Assembly: GCA_019240375.1 (NCBI GenBank)
Contig: JAFAYN010000483.1
Location: forward strand, 1-10,428
Direction: 5' to 3'
Origin: Gemmatimonadota bacterium
GTDB taxonomy: Bacteria; Gemmatimonadota; Gemmatimonadetes; Longimicrobiales; Longimicrobiaceae
Length of the DNA: 10,428 bases
Of the stretch, positions 1-6,525 are shown one piece after another (the stretch's first letter is position 1; the number at the start of each line of letters is the position of its first letter). Made by a program: the position numbers and the translations under genes. The notes beneath the pieces were generated by a model. The model was not told where the DNA came from and did not search any database. It saw nothing but the letters and a program-made list of their open reading frames with translations.

Positions 1-828
1 GACCCGGCTCAGGAGTTCGAGCCCCGCCCGGCTGGCCTGGTGCGGGACGACCACGTCGACCTCCTCCCGCTTCCACCCGGCGCGCGCCAGGAAGTCGTCC
101 ACGAAGGGGCCCAGGAGGCGGGCGGTCTTCCGCAGCACCGGCGGCCCCTCCATCCGGAACAGGTTCATCTCCGGGGTGGTTGCGGGGTCGTTGGGGTGGT
201 GCAGCGTCCCGCCGCCCACGATCCGCGTCAGGTCGGCGCCGCTGGCGTAGGTGGCGAAGCGCGCCGCGTGGAAGGCGCTCGCCTCGCCCGGGGCCGCGCG
301 GGTCACCAGCGCCGCCGCCGCCGCGTCGCCGAACAGGGCGGCGCTCTCGGGGGCGGCCGGGTCGCGCGAGTGGGCGGCAATCTCGCTGCTGAACACCAGC
401 ACCCGCCGGTAGACCCCCGCCGCCACCAGGTGCGCCACCGACTGGAGCGCGAACAGGAAGCCCAGGCAGGTGGCGTTGACGTCCCAGCAGGCGCTCCCGC
501 CGTCCGGGGCGCCCAGCTCGCGCTGCACCAGCGCGGCGGTGCAGGGGATGGCCTGCTGCGGGATGGACGACGCCCCCACGATGGCGTCCACCTCCCCTGG
601 CGCCACGCCCGCCCGCTCCAGCGCGCGGCGGCAGGCGGCGGCGGCCATCCCCACCGAGGTTTCCCCGCTCGCGTAGCGGCGCTCCCGCACGCCGGTGACG
701 CGCTCGGTCCACCCGGGCTCCACACCCAGCCGCGCGTCCAGCTCCGCGCTGGTGACCACCCCCACGGGGAGGTGGTATCCGAGCCCGGCCAGCTTCACCG
801 GGAGCGCACCGTCGTTTCGACCCTCCAT
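1..828 (-). CDS. 3-oxoacyl-ACP synthase III family protein (OleA/FabH-like), 3' end outside window
   Basis: Thiolase-fold ketosynthase expected to condense an acyl thioester with a second acyl or malonyl thioester by Claisen condensation in the cytoplasm. The visible 276 residues contain the nucleophile motif NATCLGF with Cys121, the LFGDAAAAALV glycine/alanine-rich strand near 165-175, and VPHQAS with the active-site His263. The catalytic Asn expected about 30 residues later lies beyond the window; about 60-70 residues are probably missing against a usual 330-350. The Leu after the Cys (CLGF rather than CSGF or CAGF) recalls OleA-type non-decarboxylating enzymes, but this is only suggestive. 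ATG at 828 is chosen because GGAGGG sits just upstream; an in-frame GTG at 840 is possible. The gene starts 14 nt after the stop of the acyltransferase-like gene and is the last visible member of the six-gene operon. Family assignment is firm; substrate is unknown. Confidence 0.9.
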   Translation of the reverse strand, partial: MEGRNDGALPVKLAGLGYHLPVGVVTSAELDARLGVEPGWTERVTGVRERRYASGETSVGMAAAACRRALERAGVAPGEVDAIVGASSIPQQAIPCTAALVQRELGAPDGGSACWDVNATCLGFLFALQSVAHLVAAGVYRRVLVFSSEIAAHSRDPAAPESAALFGDAAAAALVTRAAPGEASAFHAARFATYASGADLTRIVGGGTLHHPNDPATTPEMNLFRMEGPPVLRKTARLLGPFVDDFLARAGWKREEVDVVVPHQASRAGLELLSRV

Positions 829-842
829 CCCGCCCTCCACGG

Positions 843-1988
843 TCAGAGCTCCAGCCGCTGCATCAGCGGAACGATGGCGCCGCGCGACGCCGCCTCCAGC
901 ACGCGCCAGGGGGCCCGGGTACGCGCCGGGAGGTGCCGGTGGTACACCAGGTTGAACTCCAGCGCCGCCTCGCCGCCGCGGAAGCGCTTGAACGCCGCCG
1001 CCCCCGAGCTCTGGTTCAGCAGGAGCCCGCGACGGCGCGCCTCCTCCACCAGCCGGTACGAGATCAGCCGGTACAACCCCTCCTCCCGGGGCACCGCGCG
1101 GTCGTAGCCGATCAGCGGCGCCGTCATCGTCCCATCGCGCTCCACGAACCCCAGCACCGCGTCGATCCGCCCGTCCCGCCGTAGCGCCTGCACGGTCAGC
1201 CACCGCTCCCGGAGCGCCGCCCGCACGAAGCCCTCCGTGAACTGCGGGTTGAAGGGCGAGTACTTGCCCAGGTAGAGCTGCGCGTACAGCTCACGGAGGC
1301 GGGGGACGTCCGCGTCGGCGATCCCCTCCGCCTCGATCCACTCGTACCCCGTTCGTCCCGCCAGGCCGGCGTCCTGCCGGAGCGAGCGCGGGACCGGTCC
1401 CGTGCGCGCAGGATCCCACAGGTACACCTGGCGGCTGAAAACCGGCCGGAAGCCGAGCGCCAGCAGGTCGTGGAGCAATGCCGCGTTCAGGCGCTCGTTC
1501 ACCGAGCGGAAGACCACCGCCCGGTCCGGGAACGCCCCCGCCGTGAAGTCGCGGAGCTCCCGCAGCGCGGCGCGCTCCAGCGGCGGGTACAGGTTGGTGG
1601 ACAGGAGCCAGTTGTTGACGTACGCCACCCGCTCGATCCGGCCCCAGCGCAGCAGCGGCCGGAACCCCTCGATCAGCGGCGGGAGGAGCGCGGCGAGCAC
1701 GCGCGAACCGCCCAATTCCAGCTCCACCTCGCGCCGGGCGTAGTCCACGTAGTGGTTGGTTGGCGAGACGACGTACGAGTCCGTCCCGCCGCGCGAGGGG
1801 TCCGCCAGCACCAGCGGGAGCACGATTCCGTCCACCGCCAGCGCCCGGACCTCCGCGTGGACGTTGGCGATGAAGCGCTCGGCCCCGTCGCGCACCAGCG
1901 GCCCCAGCACTCTGCGCGCGTAGTCGCCGTCCGGGGTGTCGGGCCAGGAGAGGCGGTCGACATCCGCACGGTCGTACAGCGCGATCAC
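843..1988 (-). CDS. GNAT/FemAB-like acyltransferase-type protein
   Basis: 381-residue protein with two apparent parts. Residues 1-200 resemble no domain I recognise confidently. Residues 215-350 read as a GNAT-like or FemAB/BioF2-like acyl-transfer domain: alternating strands with LTVQALRRDGRIDAVLGFVERDGT (split here as LTVQALRRDG at 264-273 and IDAVLGF at 275-281), a helix rich in Arg/Glu at 302-320, then NQSSGAAAFKRFRG at 325-338 and a terminal strand FNLVYHRHLP. Such domains move an acyl or aminoacyl group to an amine or hydroxyl. The GTG start at 1988 overlaps the ATP-grasp stop as GTGA, so translation is probably coupled. In context it may transfer the product of the ligase/ketosynthase chemistry onto an acceptor. 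The GNAT call rests on overall pattern, not on a diagnostic motif; a structure prediction would settle it. Confidence 0.6.
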   Translation of the reverse strand: MIALYDRADVDRLSWPDTPDGDYARRVLGPLVRDGAERFIANVHAEVRALAVDGIVLPLVLADPSRGGTDSYVVSPTNHYVDYARREVELELGGSRVLAALLPPLIEGFRPLLRWGRIERVAYVNNWLLSTNLYPPLERAALRELRDFTAGAFPDRAVVFRSVNERLNAALLHDLLALGFRPVFSRQVYLWDPARTGPVPRSLRQDAGLAGRTGYEWIEAEGIADADVPRLRELYAQLYLGKYSPFNPQFTEGFVRAALRERWLTVQALRRDGRIDAVLGFVERDGTMTAPLIGYDRAVPREEGLYRLISYRLVEEARRRGLLLNQSSGAAAFKRFRGGEAALEFNLVYHRHLPARTRAPWRVLEAASRGAIVPLMQRLEL

Positions 1989-3127
1989 GCTTCCCCGTTC
2001 CACTCGATGTCGTGCGTGGTCGCCGCGGCCATCCCGGTCCCGTTGCGCCGCGCCACCCCGGCGAAGTGCGCCCCCAGGCCGAGCTGCGCCAGCACCGGGA
2101 GCGGGTCGCGCGGGTCGAGCACCACGTCGCCGCCGCGGAGTAGGGCCGCAAGGCCGGCCCTCCAGCGGCGCGGCTCCCCGGCCACGCTCACCAGCAGCGG
2201 CGCCCAGAGCTGCCCGCCGCGCCCGGCCGGCTCGGTCCACGCCGGCTGCTCCGGGTCCAGGATCCCCCCGACCAGCTTCGCCGGGTCGAGCAGGTGGACG
2301 CCGCTGGTCGCGCGGGGGTTGCACTCCAGCACCACCGGCCCGTCCGCGCCCAGGATGAAGTCGAACGAGAGCTGCCCCGTGTACCCCAGCGCCGCCCCGA
2401 TTCGCGCGACGATCTCCCGCGTGGCCGTCCCATCCGCCGAGACGAAGCGCACCCCGGAGCCGTGGTCCACCCGGAACGGGGTCTCGTAGGCGCAGTGCGC
2501 CGTCACCCGGCCCGCGTGCAGCGTGGAGTAGCTGCACAGCAGCTCGCCCCCTACGAACTCCTGCACCAGCCAGGGGTGCTCCGGCGTCGGGCGCACCTCG
2601 TCCACCAGGACGCGGCCGGCGAGCGGGCCCCCGTTGGTGACGATGCGGGTGGCGAAGCGGCTGTACGCCGGCTTGAGCAGGTAGGCGGGGAAGCCGGGGA
2701 GCGCCGCCCGCAACTCGTCCGCGCTGGAGACGGTCACGGTGCGGGGCGTGCAGATCCCCAGCGAGGCCGCGAGCGCCTGGAAGCTCCCCTTGTGGTGCAG
2801 CCCGGCCAGCGTCTCCAGGGGCATGGTGAAGACCCGGGTGAGGGCGGACAGCCGGTCGAAGGCGCGGGCGACGTGGAAGACCTCCTCGCACGTCGGCACC
2901 AGCACGTCGATCCGCTCCGCGGCGACGATCCGCTCCAGCGCCGCCGCGAACCCCGCCGGGTCGAAGCGGGGCGCGGGCACCCGGAAGTGTCGGGCAAGGT
3001 GGCGGCTGTGGCTCGCCAGGGTCCAGCGCGGGGTGTCGGCCGCGTACACGGTGTGCCCCGCCCGCGCGAAGGCGCGCACCATCCCCAGCGCGACGGGCGC
3101 TCGCGAGCCGGTGACCAGGATCCGCAC
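1985..3127 (-). CDS. ATP-grasp domain ligase
   Basis: 380-residue ATP-grasp enzyme of the carbamoyl-phosphate-synthase-like group. These proteins activate a carboxylate as acyl-phosphate and couple it to an amine, thiol or hydroxyl. The N-terminus MRILVTGSRAPVALG is a Rossmann-like preATP-grasp segment. The ATP-binding core shows YLLKPAYSRF with Lys152, LVQEFVGGE with Glu190 in the hinge, FDFILG with Asp256, and VVLECNPRATSG with Glu268 and Asn270 as metal/ATP ligands, all in the expected order and spacing. Residues 310-380 form a C-terminal tail I do not recognise. The start is GTG at 3127, 3 nt after the upstream ligase stop; the stop overlaps the next GTG by 4 nt. Its presence in a ketosynthase operon suggests an amide- or ester-forming step, for example joining an amino acid to a fatty acid. 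The acceptor and donor cannot be read from sequence. Confidence 0.85.
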   Translation of the reverse strand: MRILVTGSRAPVALGMVRAFARAGHTVYAADTPRWTLASHSRHLARHFRVPAPRFDPAGFAAALERIVAAERIDVLVPTCEEVFHVARAFDRLSALTRVFTMPLETLAGLHHKGSFQALAASLGICTPRTVTVSSADELRAALPGFPAYLLKPAYSRFATRIVTNGGPLAGRVLVDEVRPTPEHPWLVQEFVGGELLCSYSTLHAGRVTAHCAYETPFRVDHGSGVRFVSADGTATREIVARIGAALGYTGQLSFDFILGADGPVVLECNPRATSGVHLLDPAKLVGGILDPEQPAWTEPAGRGGQLWAPLLVSVAGEPRRWRAGLAALLRGGDVVLDPRDPLPVLAQLGLGAHFAGVARRNGTGMAAATTHDIEWNGEA

Positions 3128-3130
3128 GGG

Positions 3131-4447
3131 TCAGCCGAGCCGCCGGACGCGGCGGCGCTTGGCGCCGGGCGCGACGGGGACCAGACCACGCTCCACCTCC
3201 ACCACGGGCGCGCGGCAGCCGTACCCCGCGACGATGCTCTCGGCGCTCGCCCGCACCGCTCGCGCGACGCCGTCGAATGGGGCGTCGTCGGAAACGGCCA
3301 GGTGGACGCGCAGGTGGCCCGGACGGTCCTGGAACGCCTGGTAGTCCTCCACCCCGCCGTCGGCGAGCAGCACCATGCGGCGGATGGTGTCGGGGAAGAA
3401 GGGGCGCGTCCCGCCGTCCGCCTGCTCGAAGGCGAGCAGGTCGTCGCACCGGCCGTCGATGGAGCGGATCACCCGCCAGGGCGAGCCGCACGCGCAGGGC
3501 GCGTCGTCCATCCGCAGCAGGTCGTTCAGGCGGTAGCGGACGATGGGCTGGGTGACCCGGCGCAGGTCGGTGACGACGGGGGTGACGTACCCGTTGCCCA
3601 CCGGCTCCAGCTGCAGGTGTACCAGGTCCTCCTGCACGTGCAGCGACCCCGCCGGGCAGCTCACCGCCAGCAACCCTTCGGTGCATTGGTAGACCTGGTG
3701 CACCGGCGCCCCGAACACGGCCTCCAGCCGCTCCCGGTCCTGCGGCTCCAGCACCTCGGCCACCGAGACCAGGCGCTCCGGCGCGAAGCGGAGTTCCCCC
3801 CGCTCCCGCGCGTCCGCCAGCAGCCCGAGCAGCGAGGGTGGGCCGAGCAGGAGGTGCGGCCGGTACGCGTTCAGCGCGGCGACCGCCTCCGTCGGCGGAG
3901 TCATCAGGTCGAACCAGCGGAAGCGGATCAGCGTCCCGTCGGTGCTCTCGTACAGGTTGCTGTTGGAGCGGAGGAAGAGCGCGACCCGCCACCCCTCGCG
4001 GCGGAAGCCGCCGTGCAGCGCCCGCGCCAGGATGGTCCCCGCCCAGACGGCCTGCTCGCGCGGGCTCGCCAGGAAGAGTCCCCGGTGGCCGGAGGTCCCG
4101 GACGAGAGCCCCACCGTCACCCCGCGCACGGTCGGCGTGAAGTCGCGGGTGCGCTCGGCGCGCAGGGCGGTCTCCATCGCCTCGTCGCGCGGGATCCCCA
4201 GCGTGTTGAAGGCGCCGAAGTGCTCCATCATCCCCCGCTTGTCCACCGTCGGGAGCGAGCGCCAGTCGTCGGGATCGTGCCCGGCCCAGTGGGCCCGGTA
4301 GAAGGGGGAGCGCTCCAGCGCCAGCCGGACGATCGCCCGCGCGCGGCGCTCCCGGTAGCGCTCCAGTGCCGGCCCGCGCAGCCGTGACCACCGCCAGCGC
4401 GCGCCCACCCACTCCGCCGCGATCCCGGCGAGCCGCGCCGCCCTCAC
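3131..4447 (-). CDS. PaaK/F390-synthetase-like adenylate-forming enzyme
   Basis: 438-residue member of the ANL adenylating superfamily, closest in layout to phenylacetate-CoA ligase and coenzyme F390 synthetase-related proteins. It is expected to activate a carboxylate as acyl-AMP. Visible motifs are the P-loop-like GLSSGTSGHRG at 113-123, YQCTEG at 253-258 (A5 region), VRYRLND at 303-309 replacing the usual YRTGD, IDGRCDD at 330-336 (hinge/A8 region) and a Lys/Arg-rich end near 430-437 that may supply the A10 lysine. CACGSP at 318-323 resembles the Cys pair of PaaK-type enzymes that may bind zinc. The GTG start at 4447 has a clear GGAGGT at 4459-4454 and overlaps the MBL stop as GTGA. In the operon it could play the role OleC has in olefin clusters, activating a beta-hydroxy acid, or feed an acyl group to the ATP-grasp/GNAT pair. 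Confidence 0.85.
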   Translation of the reverse strand: MRAARLAGIAAEWVGARWRWSRLRGPALERYRERRARAIVRLALERSPFYRAHWAGHDPDDWRSLPTVDKRGMMEHFGAFNTLGIPRDEAMETALRAERTRDFTPTVRGVTVGLSSGTSGHRGLFLASPREQAVWAGTILARALHGGFRREGWRVALFLRSNSNLYESTDGTLIRFRWFDLMTPPTEAVAALNAYRPHLLLGPPSLLGLLADARERGELRFAPERLVSVAEVLEPQDRERLEAVFGAPVHQVYQCTEGLLAVSCPAGSLHVQEDLVHLQLEPVGNGYVTPVVTDLRRVTQPIVRYRLNDLLRMDDAPCACGSPWRVIRSIDGRCDDLLAFEQADGGTRPFFPDTIRRMVLLADGGVEDYQAFQDRPGHLRVHLAVSDDAPFDGVARAVRASAESIVAGYGCRAPVVEVERGLVPVAPGAKRRRVRRLG

Positions 4448-5277
4448 CGCCGCACCTCCCGCTCCAGCGCCTCGGGGCAGTGCGTGGGGACAATACGCAC
4501 CTCCGGCCGCGCCGCCGCGAACTCGTGCAGCCGGCCGAGCGTCGCCTCCACCTCGCGGAAGTCGTCCACGAACAGGCGGGTGACGCGCGACGGGGGACGC
4601 CGCTCGCGGATCGACCGGGCGGTGTAGGCGCCGTCCGCCGCGAACAGGACCGGGCCGCCCTCCGTCCGCGCGAGCATCCCGAGCTGGCCGCGCGCGTGCC
4701 CGGGGAGGCGCGCCAGCAGGAGCGAGCCGTCGCCGAACAGGTCGTGCGTGGGACCGAGCCCGGGGAGCGGCGCCCCCGAGGGCTCCGGGAGAAGGGCCGT
4801 GCGCTGGGCGAAGTCAGCCGGAAGCAGGTCGGGGAGGAAGGCCCGCCGCAACGCGCCGAAGCCGCTCCGCCCCGCCACGTCGTCGTACGCCTCGCGCAGC
4901 GCCACGATCCCCGCCGCCGGGAAGTCGCGCAGGCCGCCCACGTGGTCGGCGTGGAAGTGCGACAGGACGATCCGCCGCACCTCGTCCCGGGCGACGCCGA
5001 GCGCCGGGAGCTGGTCGACCACCGCGCCGGCGGCGGGGATGCGGAGCGGGGTGGCGACGCGGTACAGCCGGTAGGGCCAGCGGCGGGTGGCGTCCAGCAC
5101 CCGCGGCGCGTAGCCGGTGTCGAACAGCGTCCAGCCGTGCTCCGGGTGGTGGAGGAGGGCGACCAGCGCGTGGCACTCCATCCGCCGCCGCGGCGCCCCG
5201 CGCAGCACGTGGTGCTCGGAGGCCAGGCAGTACCCGGTGTCCAGCACGTGGCAGCGGAGCAGGGGACCGTCCGTCAT
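4444..5277 (-). CDS. MBL-fold metallo-hydrolase, AHL-lactonase-like
   Basis: 277-residue metallo-beta-lactamase-fold hydrolase with a complete dinuclear metal site: SHFHADHVGG with His107, His109, Asp111 and His112, then His194 in LPGHARGQL, Asp215 in AADGAYT and His266 in PTHCPE. The arrangement PGHxxGQ, then a DGAYT segment, then a terminal THC matches the AiiA-type N-acyl-homoserine lactonase layout better than glyoxalase II or beta-lactamases. No signal peptide is seen, so it should be cytoplasmic. It starts at ATG 5277 overlapping the epimerase stop as ATGA, and its own stop overlaps the ligase GTG. Possible roles are hydrolysis of a thioester or lactone intermediate, proofreading, or self-protection against a lactone product. 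The fold is certain; the substrate is inferred from neighbours only. Confidence 0.88.
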   Translation of the reverse strand: MTDGPLLRCHVLDTGYCLASEHHVLRGAPRRRMECHALVALLHHPEHGWTLFDTGYAPRVLDATRRWPYRLYRVATPLRIPAAGAVVDQLPALGVARDEVRRIVLSHFHADHVGGLRDFPAAGIVALREAYDDVAGRSGFGALRRAFLPDLLPADFAQRTALLPEPSGAPLPGLGPTHDLFGDGSLLLARLPGHARGQLGMLARTEGGPVLFAADGAYTARSIRERRPPSRVTRLFVDDFREVEATLGRLHEFAAARPEVRIVPTHCPEALEREVRR

Positions 5278-6245
5278 CCGCCCACCAGCGAGGCCAGCGT
5301 GCGCTCGATCCCCTCCGCCACGGAGACCCGCGGGACGTAGCCCAGGTCACGCAGGGCGGCGGTGATGTCGTAGGTCTGCGTGCGGCCCAGGATCGCGGCC
5401 GAGTAGCGGGTCAGCGTCGGCTCACGGCCGGTGACGGCGGCGCGCGCCTCCATCAGCGCCGCCGCGGCGAGCACCACCGGGAGCGGGACGGGCCGCAGCC
5501 GCGCGGGGACCTCCAGCCGCTCCAGCACGCCGCGAATGGTCGGCCAGAGGGGGACGTGCTCGTCGTTGGTGACGTGGTAGGTGCGGCCTACGGCGGCAGG
5601 GGCTTCCAGCGCGAGCAGGATCGCGTGGACGACGTTGTCCACGCAGGTCAGGTCCACCCGGTTGCTCCCGTCGCCCACCTGCGGGAGGCGGCCGGCGCGC
5701 GCCGCGTCCACCAGCCGGGGGAGGAGCGCGCGGTCGCCCGGACCGAAGATCGCCTTGGGGCGCAGGATCACGGCGGGGACGTCCAGCGCGGCGGCGACCC
5801 GGTCCTCCGCCAGCTTCTTGGTGAGCGAGTACACCGACGTGAAGCGCCGCGGGTACGGCGCCGCCTCAGTGAGATCCACCTGGTCGCGCCCGTCGAACAC
5901 CACGCTGGGCGAGGAAACGTGCACCAGCCGCCCGACGCCGTGCCGCCGGCACCCCGCCAGCACCGCCTCCGTCCCGCCCACGTTGACGGCGTGGAACTCC
6001 GCCCGCGGCCCCCAGGGCGCGGAAAGGGCCCCGGCGTGGACCACTGCGTCTATCCCCCGGCACGCCGCGGCCACGGCCTCGCGGTCGCGCAGGTCGGCGC
6101 GCACGGCGACGGCCCCGGACGCCAGCGCCTCCGCCGCGGGGGCGAAGTCGCGCCCCAGCAGGTACGGCCGGTCCCCGCGCTCCAGGAGCGCGCGGGCCAG
6201 GTGACGACCCAGGAAGCCGGTACCGCCGGTGACCAGGACCTTCAT
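5274..6245 (-). CDS. NAD(P)-dependent epimerase/3-beta-HSD family reductase, OleD-like
   Basis: 323-residue extended short-chain dehydrogenase. The N-terminal TGGTGFLG (6-13) is the dinucleotide-binding glycine motif. HVSSPSVVFDG at 110-120 carries the catalytic Ser (probably Ser113), and YSLTK gives Tyr140 and Lys144. LRPKAIFGPGD near 160-172 and the C-terminal LTRYSAAILG and DLGYVPR segments are typical of the 3-beta-hydroxysteroid dehydrogenase/OleD branch. From memory, SSPSVVFDGRDQ is close to a stretch conserved in OleD, which reduces 2-alkyl-3-ketoacids made by OleA. It is the first gene of the six-gene operon and starts at ATG 6245 without an obvious Shine-Dalgarno. A likely role is reduction of the beta-keto group formed by the ketosynthase at the other end of the operon. 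Sugar epimerisation is less likely, given no other sugar gene here. Confidence 0.85.
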   Translation of the reverse strand: MKVLVTGGTGFLGRHLARALLERGDRPYLLGRDFAPAAEALASGAVAVRADLRDREAVAAACRGIDAVVHAGALSAPWGPRAEFHAVNVGGTEAVLAGCRRHGVGRLVHVSSPSVVFDGRDQVDLTEAAPYPRRFTSVYSLTKKLAEDRVAAALDVPAVILRPKAIFGPGDRALLPRLVDAARAGRLPQVGDGSNRVDLTCVDNVVHAILLALEAPAAVGRTYHVTNDEHVPLWPTIRGVLERLEVPARLRPVPLPVVLAAAALMEARAAVTGREPTLTRYSAAILGRTQTYDITAALRDLGYVPRVSVAEGIERTLASLVGG

Positions 6246-6276
6246 CGGGAGCGGGAAAGGACGGGAAGGGGAGGAG
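6246..6276 (-). promoter_or_regulatory. Pyrimidine-rich leader of the biosynthetic operon, no Shine-Dalgarno
   Basis: On the coding (minus) strand the bases just before the epimerase ATG are almost entirely C and T with a few G, and there is no GGAGG-like element. This contrasts with the clear GGAGGT before the ligase gene in the same operon. No convincing -35/-10 pair is visible between the feo terminator hairpin and this ATG, so the operon promoter may lie within or upstream of the hairpin, or transcription may read through from the feo genes. Confidence 0.35.
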
Positions 6277-6286
6277 CCGGGCCGAA

Positions 6287-6323
6287 AAGCCGAGCGGAGA
6301 CAGGGCGCGTGCCGTGTCTCCGC
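6287..6323 (-). terminator. Terminator-like hairpin after the feo locus
   Basis: A perfect 9-bp inverted repeat pairs 6294-6302 with 6315-6323 (arms GCGGAGACA and TGTCTCCGC as read on the minus strand). One mismatch further in, three more base pairs close a 4-nt loop. For minus-strand transcription the hairpin lies about 35 nt after the Cys-rich gene stop and is followed by CTTTTC a few bases later. The T-tract is short, so termination may be partial. It would separate feoB from the downstream biosynthetic operon. Confidence 0.55.
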
Positions 6324-6357
6324 GGGGGAGCGAGAGGAACTGGGAGCGGGCCCCGGG

Positions 6358-6510
6358 TCAGTGCCCGGAGGAGCAGCCGCACCCGCCGGCGCACCCGGCG
6401 TCCTTGATGCGGGAGGCGCTCACGGCGAGCACCACCCGGCGGGCCAGGTAGCCGACGGCGCCCAGAAGGACCGTCGCCACGGCGAGCGTCTGCGCGATCT
6501 GTGCGTCCAT
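6358..6510 (-). CDS. FeoB-associated Cys-rich membrane protein
   Basis: 50-residue protein: one N-terminal membrane helix (about residues 5-31, ending in RRVVLAV), a short polar linker with SRIKDAG, then a Cys-rich tail GCAGGCGCSSGH with Cys40, Cys44 and Cys46. This matches the small FeoB-associated Cys-rich membrane protein family that commonly follows feoB. It is thought to sit beside the FeoB permease and may bind ferrous iron at the cytoplasmic face or support FeoC-like regulation; its function is not established. The ATG at 6510 is preceded by GAGGAG and lies 15 nt after the feoB stop, so it is co-transcribed with feoB. Its small size makes it easy to miss in automated annotation. Confidence 0.85.
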   Translation of the reverse strand: MDAQIAQTLAVATVLLGAVGYLARRVVLAVSASRIKDAGCAGGCGCSSGH

Positions 6511-6525
6511 GATGCTTTCTCCTCG

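Noticed and set aside
40..1107. Plus-strand open frame of 355 residues at the left end
   Set aside because: It is antisense to the ketosynthase and crosses into the next gene; composition is His/Arg/Gly-rich without motifs.
2294..4387. Long plus-strand open frame opposite the ATP-grasp and ligase genes
   Set aside because: Low-complexity Arg/His/Gln composition, and it runs antisense to two genes with intact catalytic motifs.
843..4493. A single 1216-residue minus-strand protein
   Set aside because: Only the last 381 residues are real (the acyltransferase-like protein). The upstream part is an out-of-frame reading of the ATP-grasp and ligase genes with Ala/Gly/Arg-rich nonsense.
6353..6368. 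Short CCGGG/CCCGG inverted repeat over the stop of the Cys-rich gene
   Set aside because: Only 5 bp per arm and no T-run; expected by chance at this GC content.
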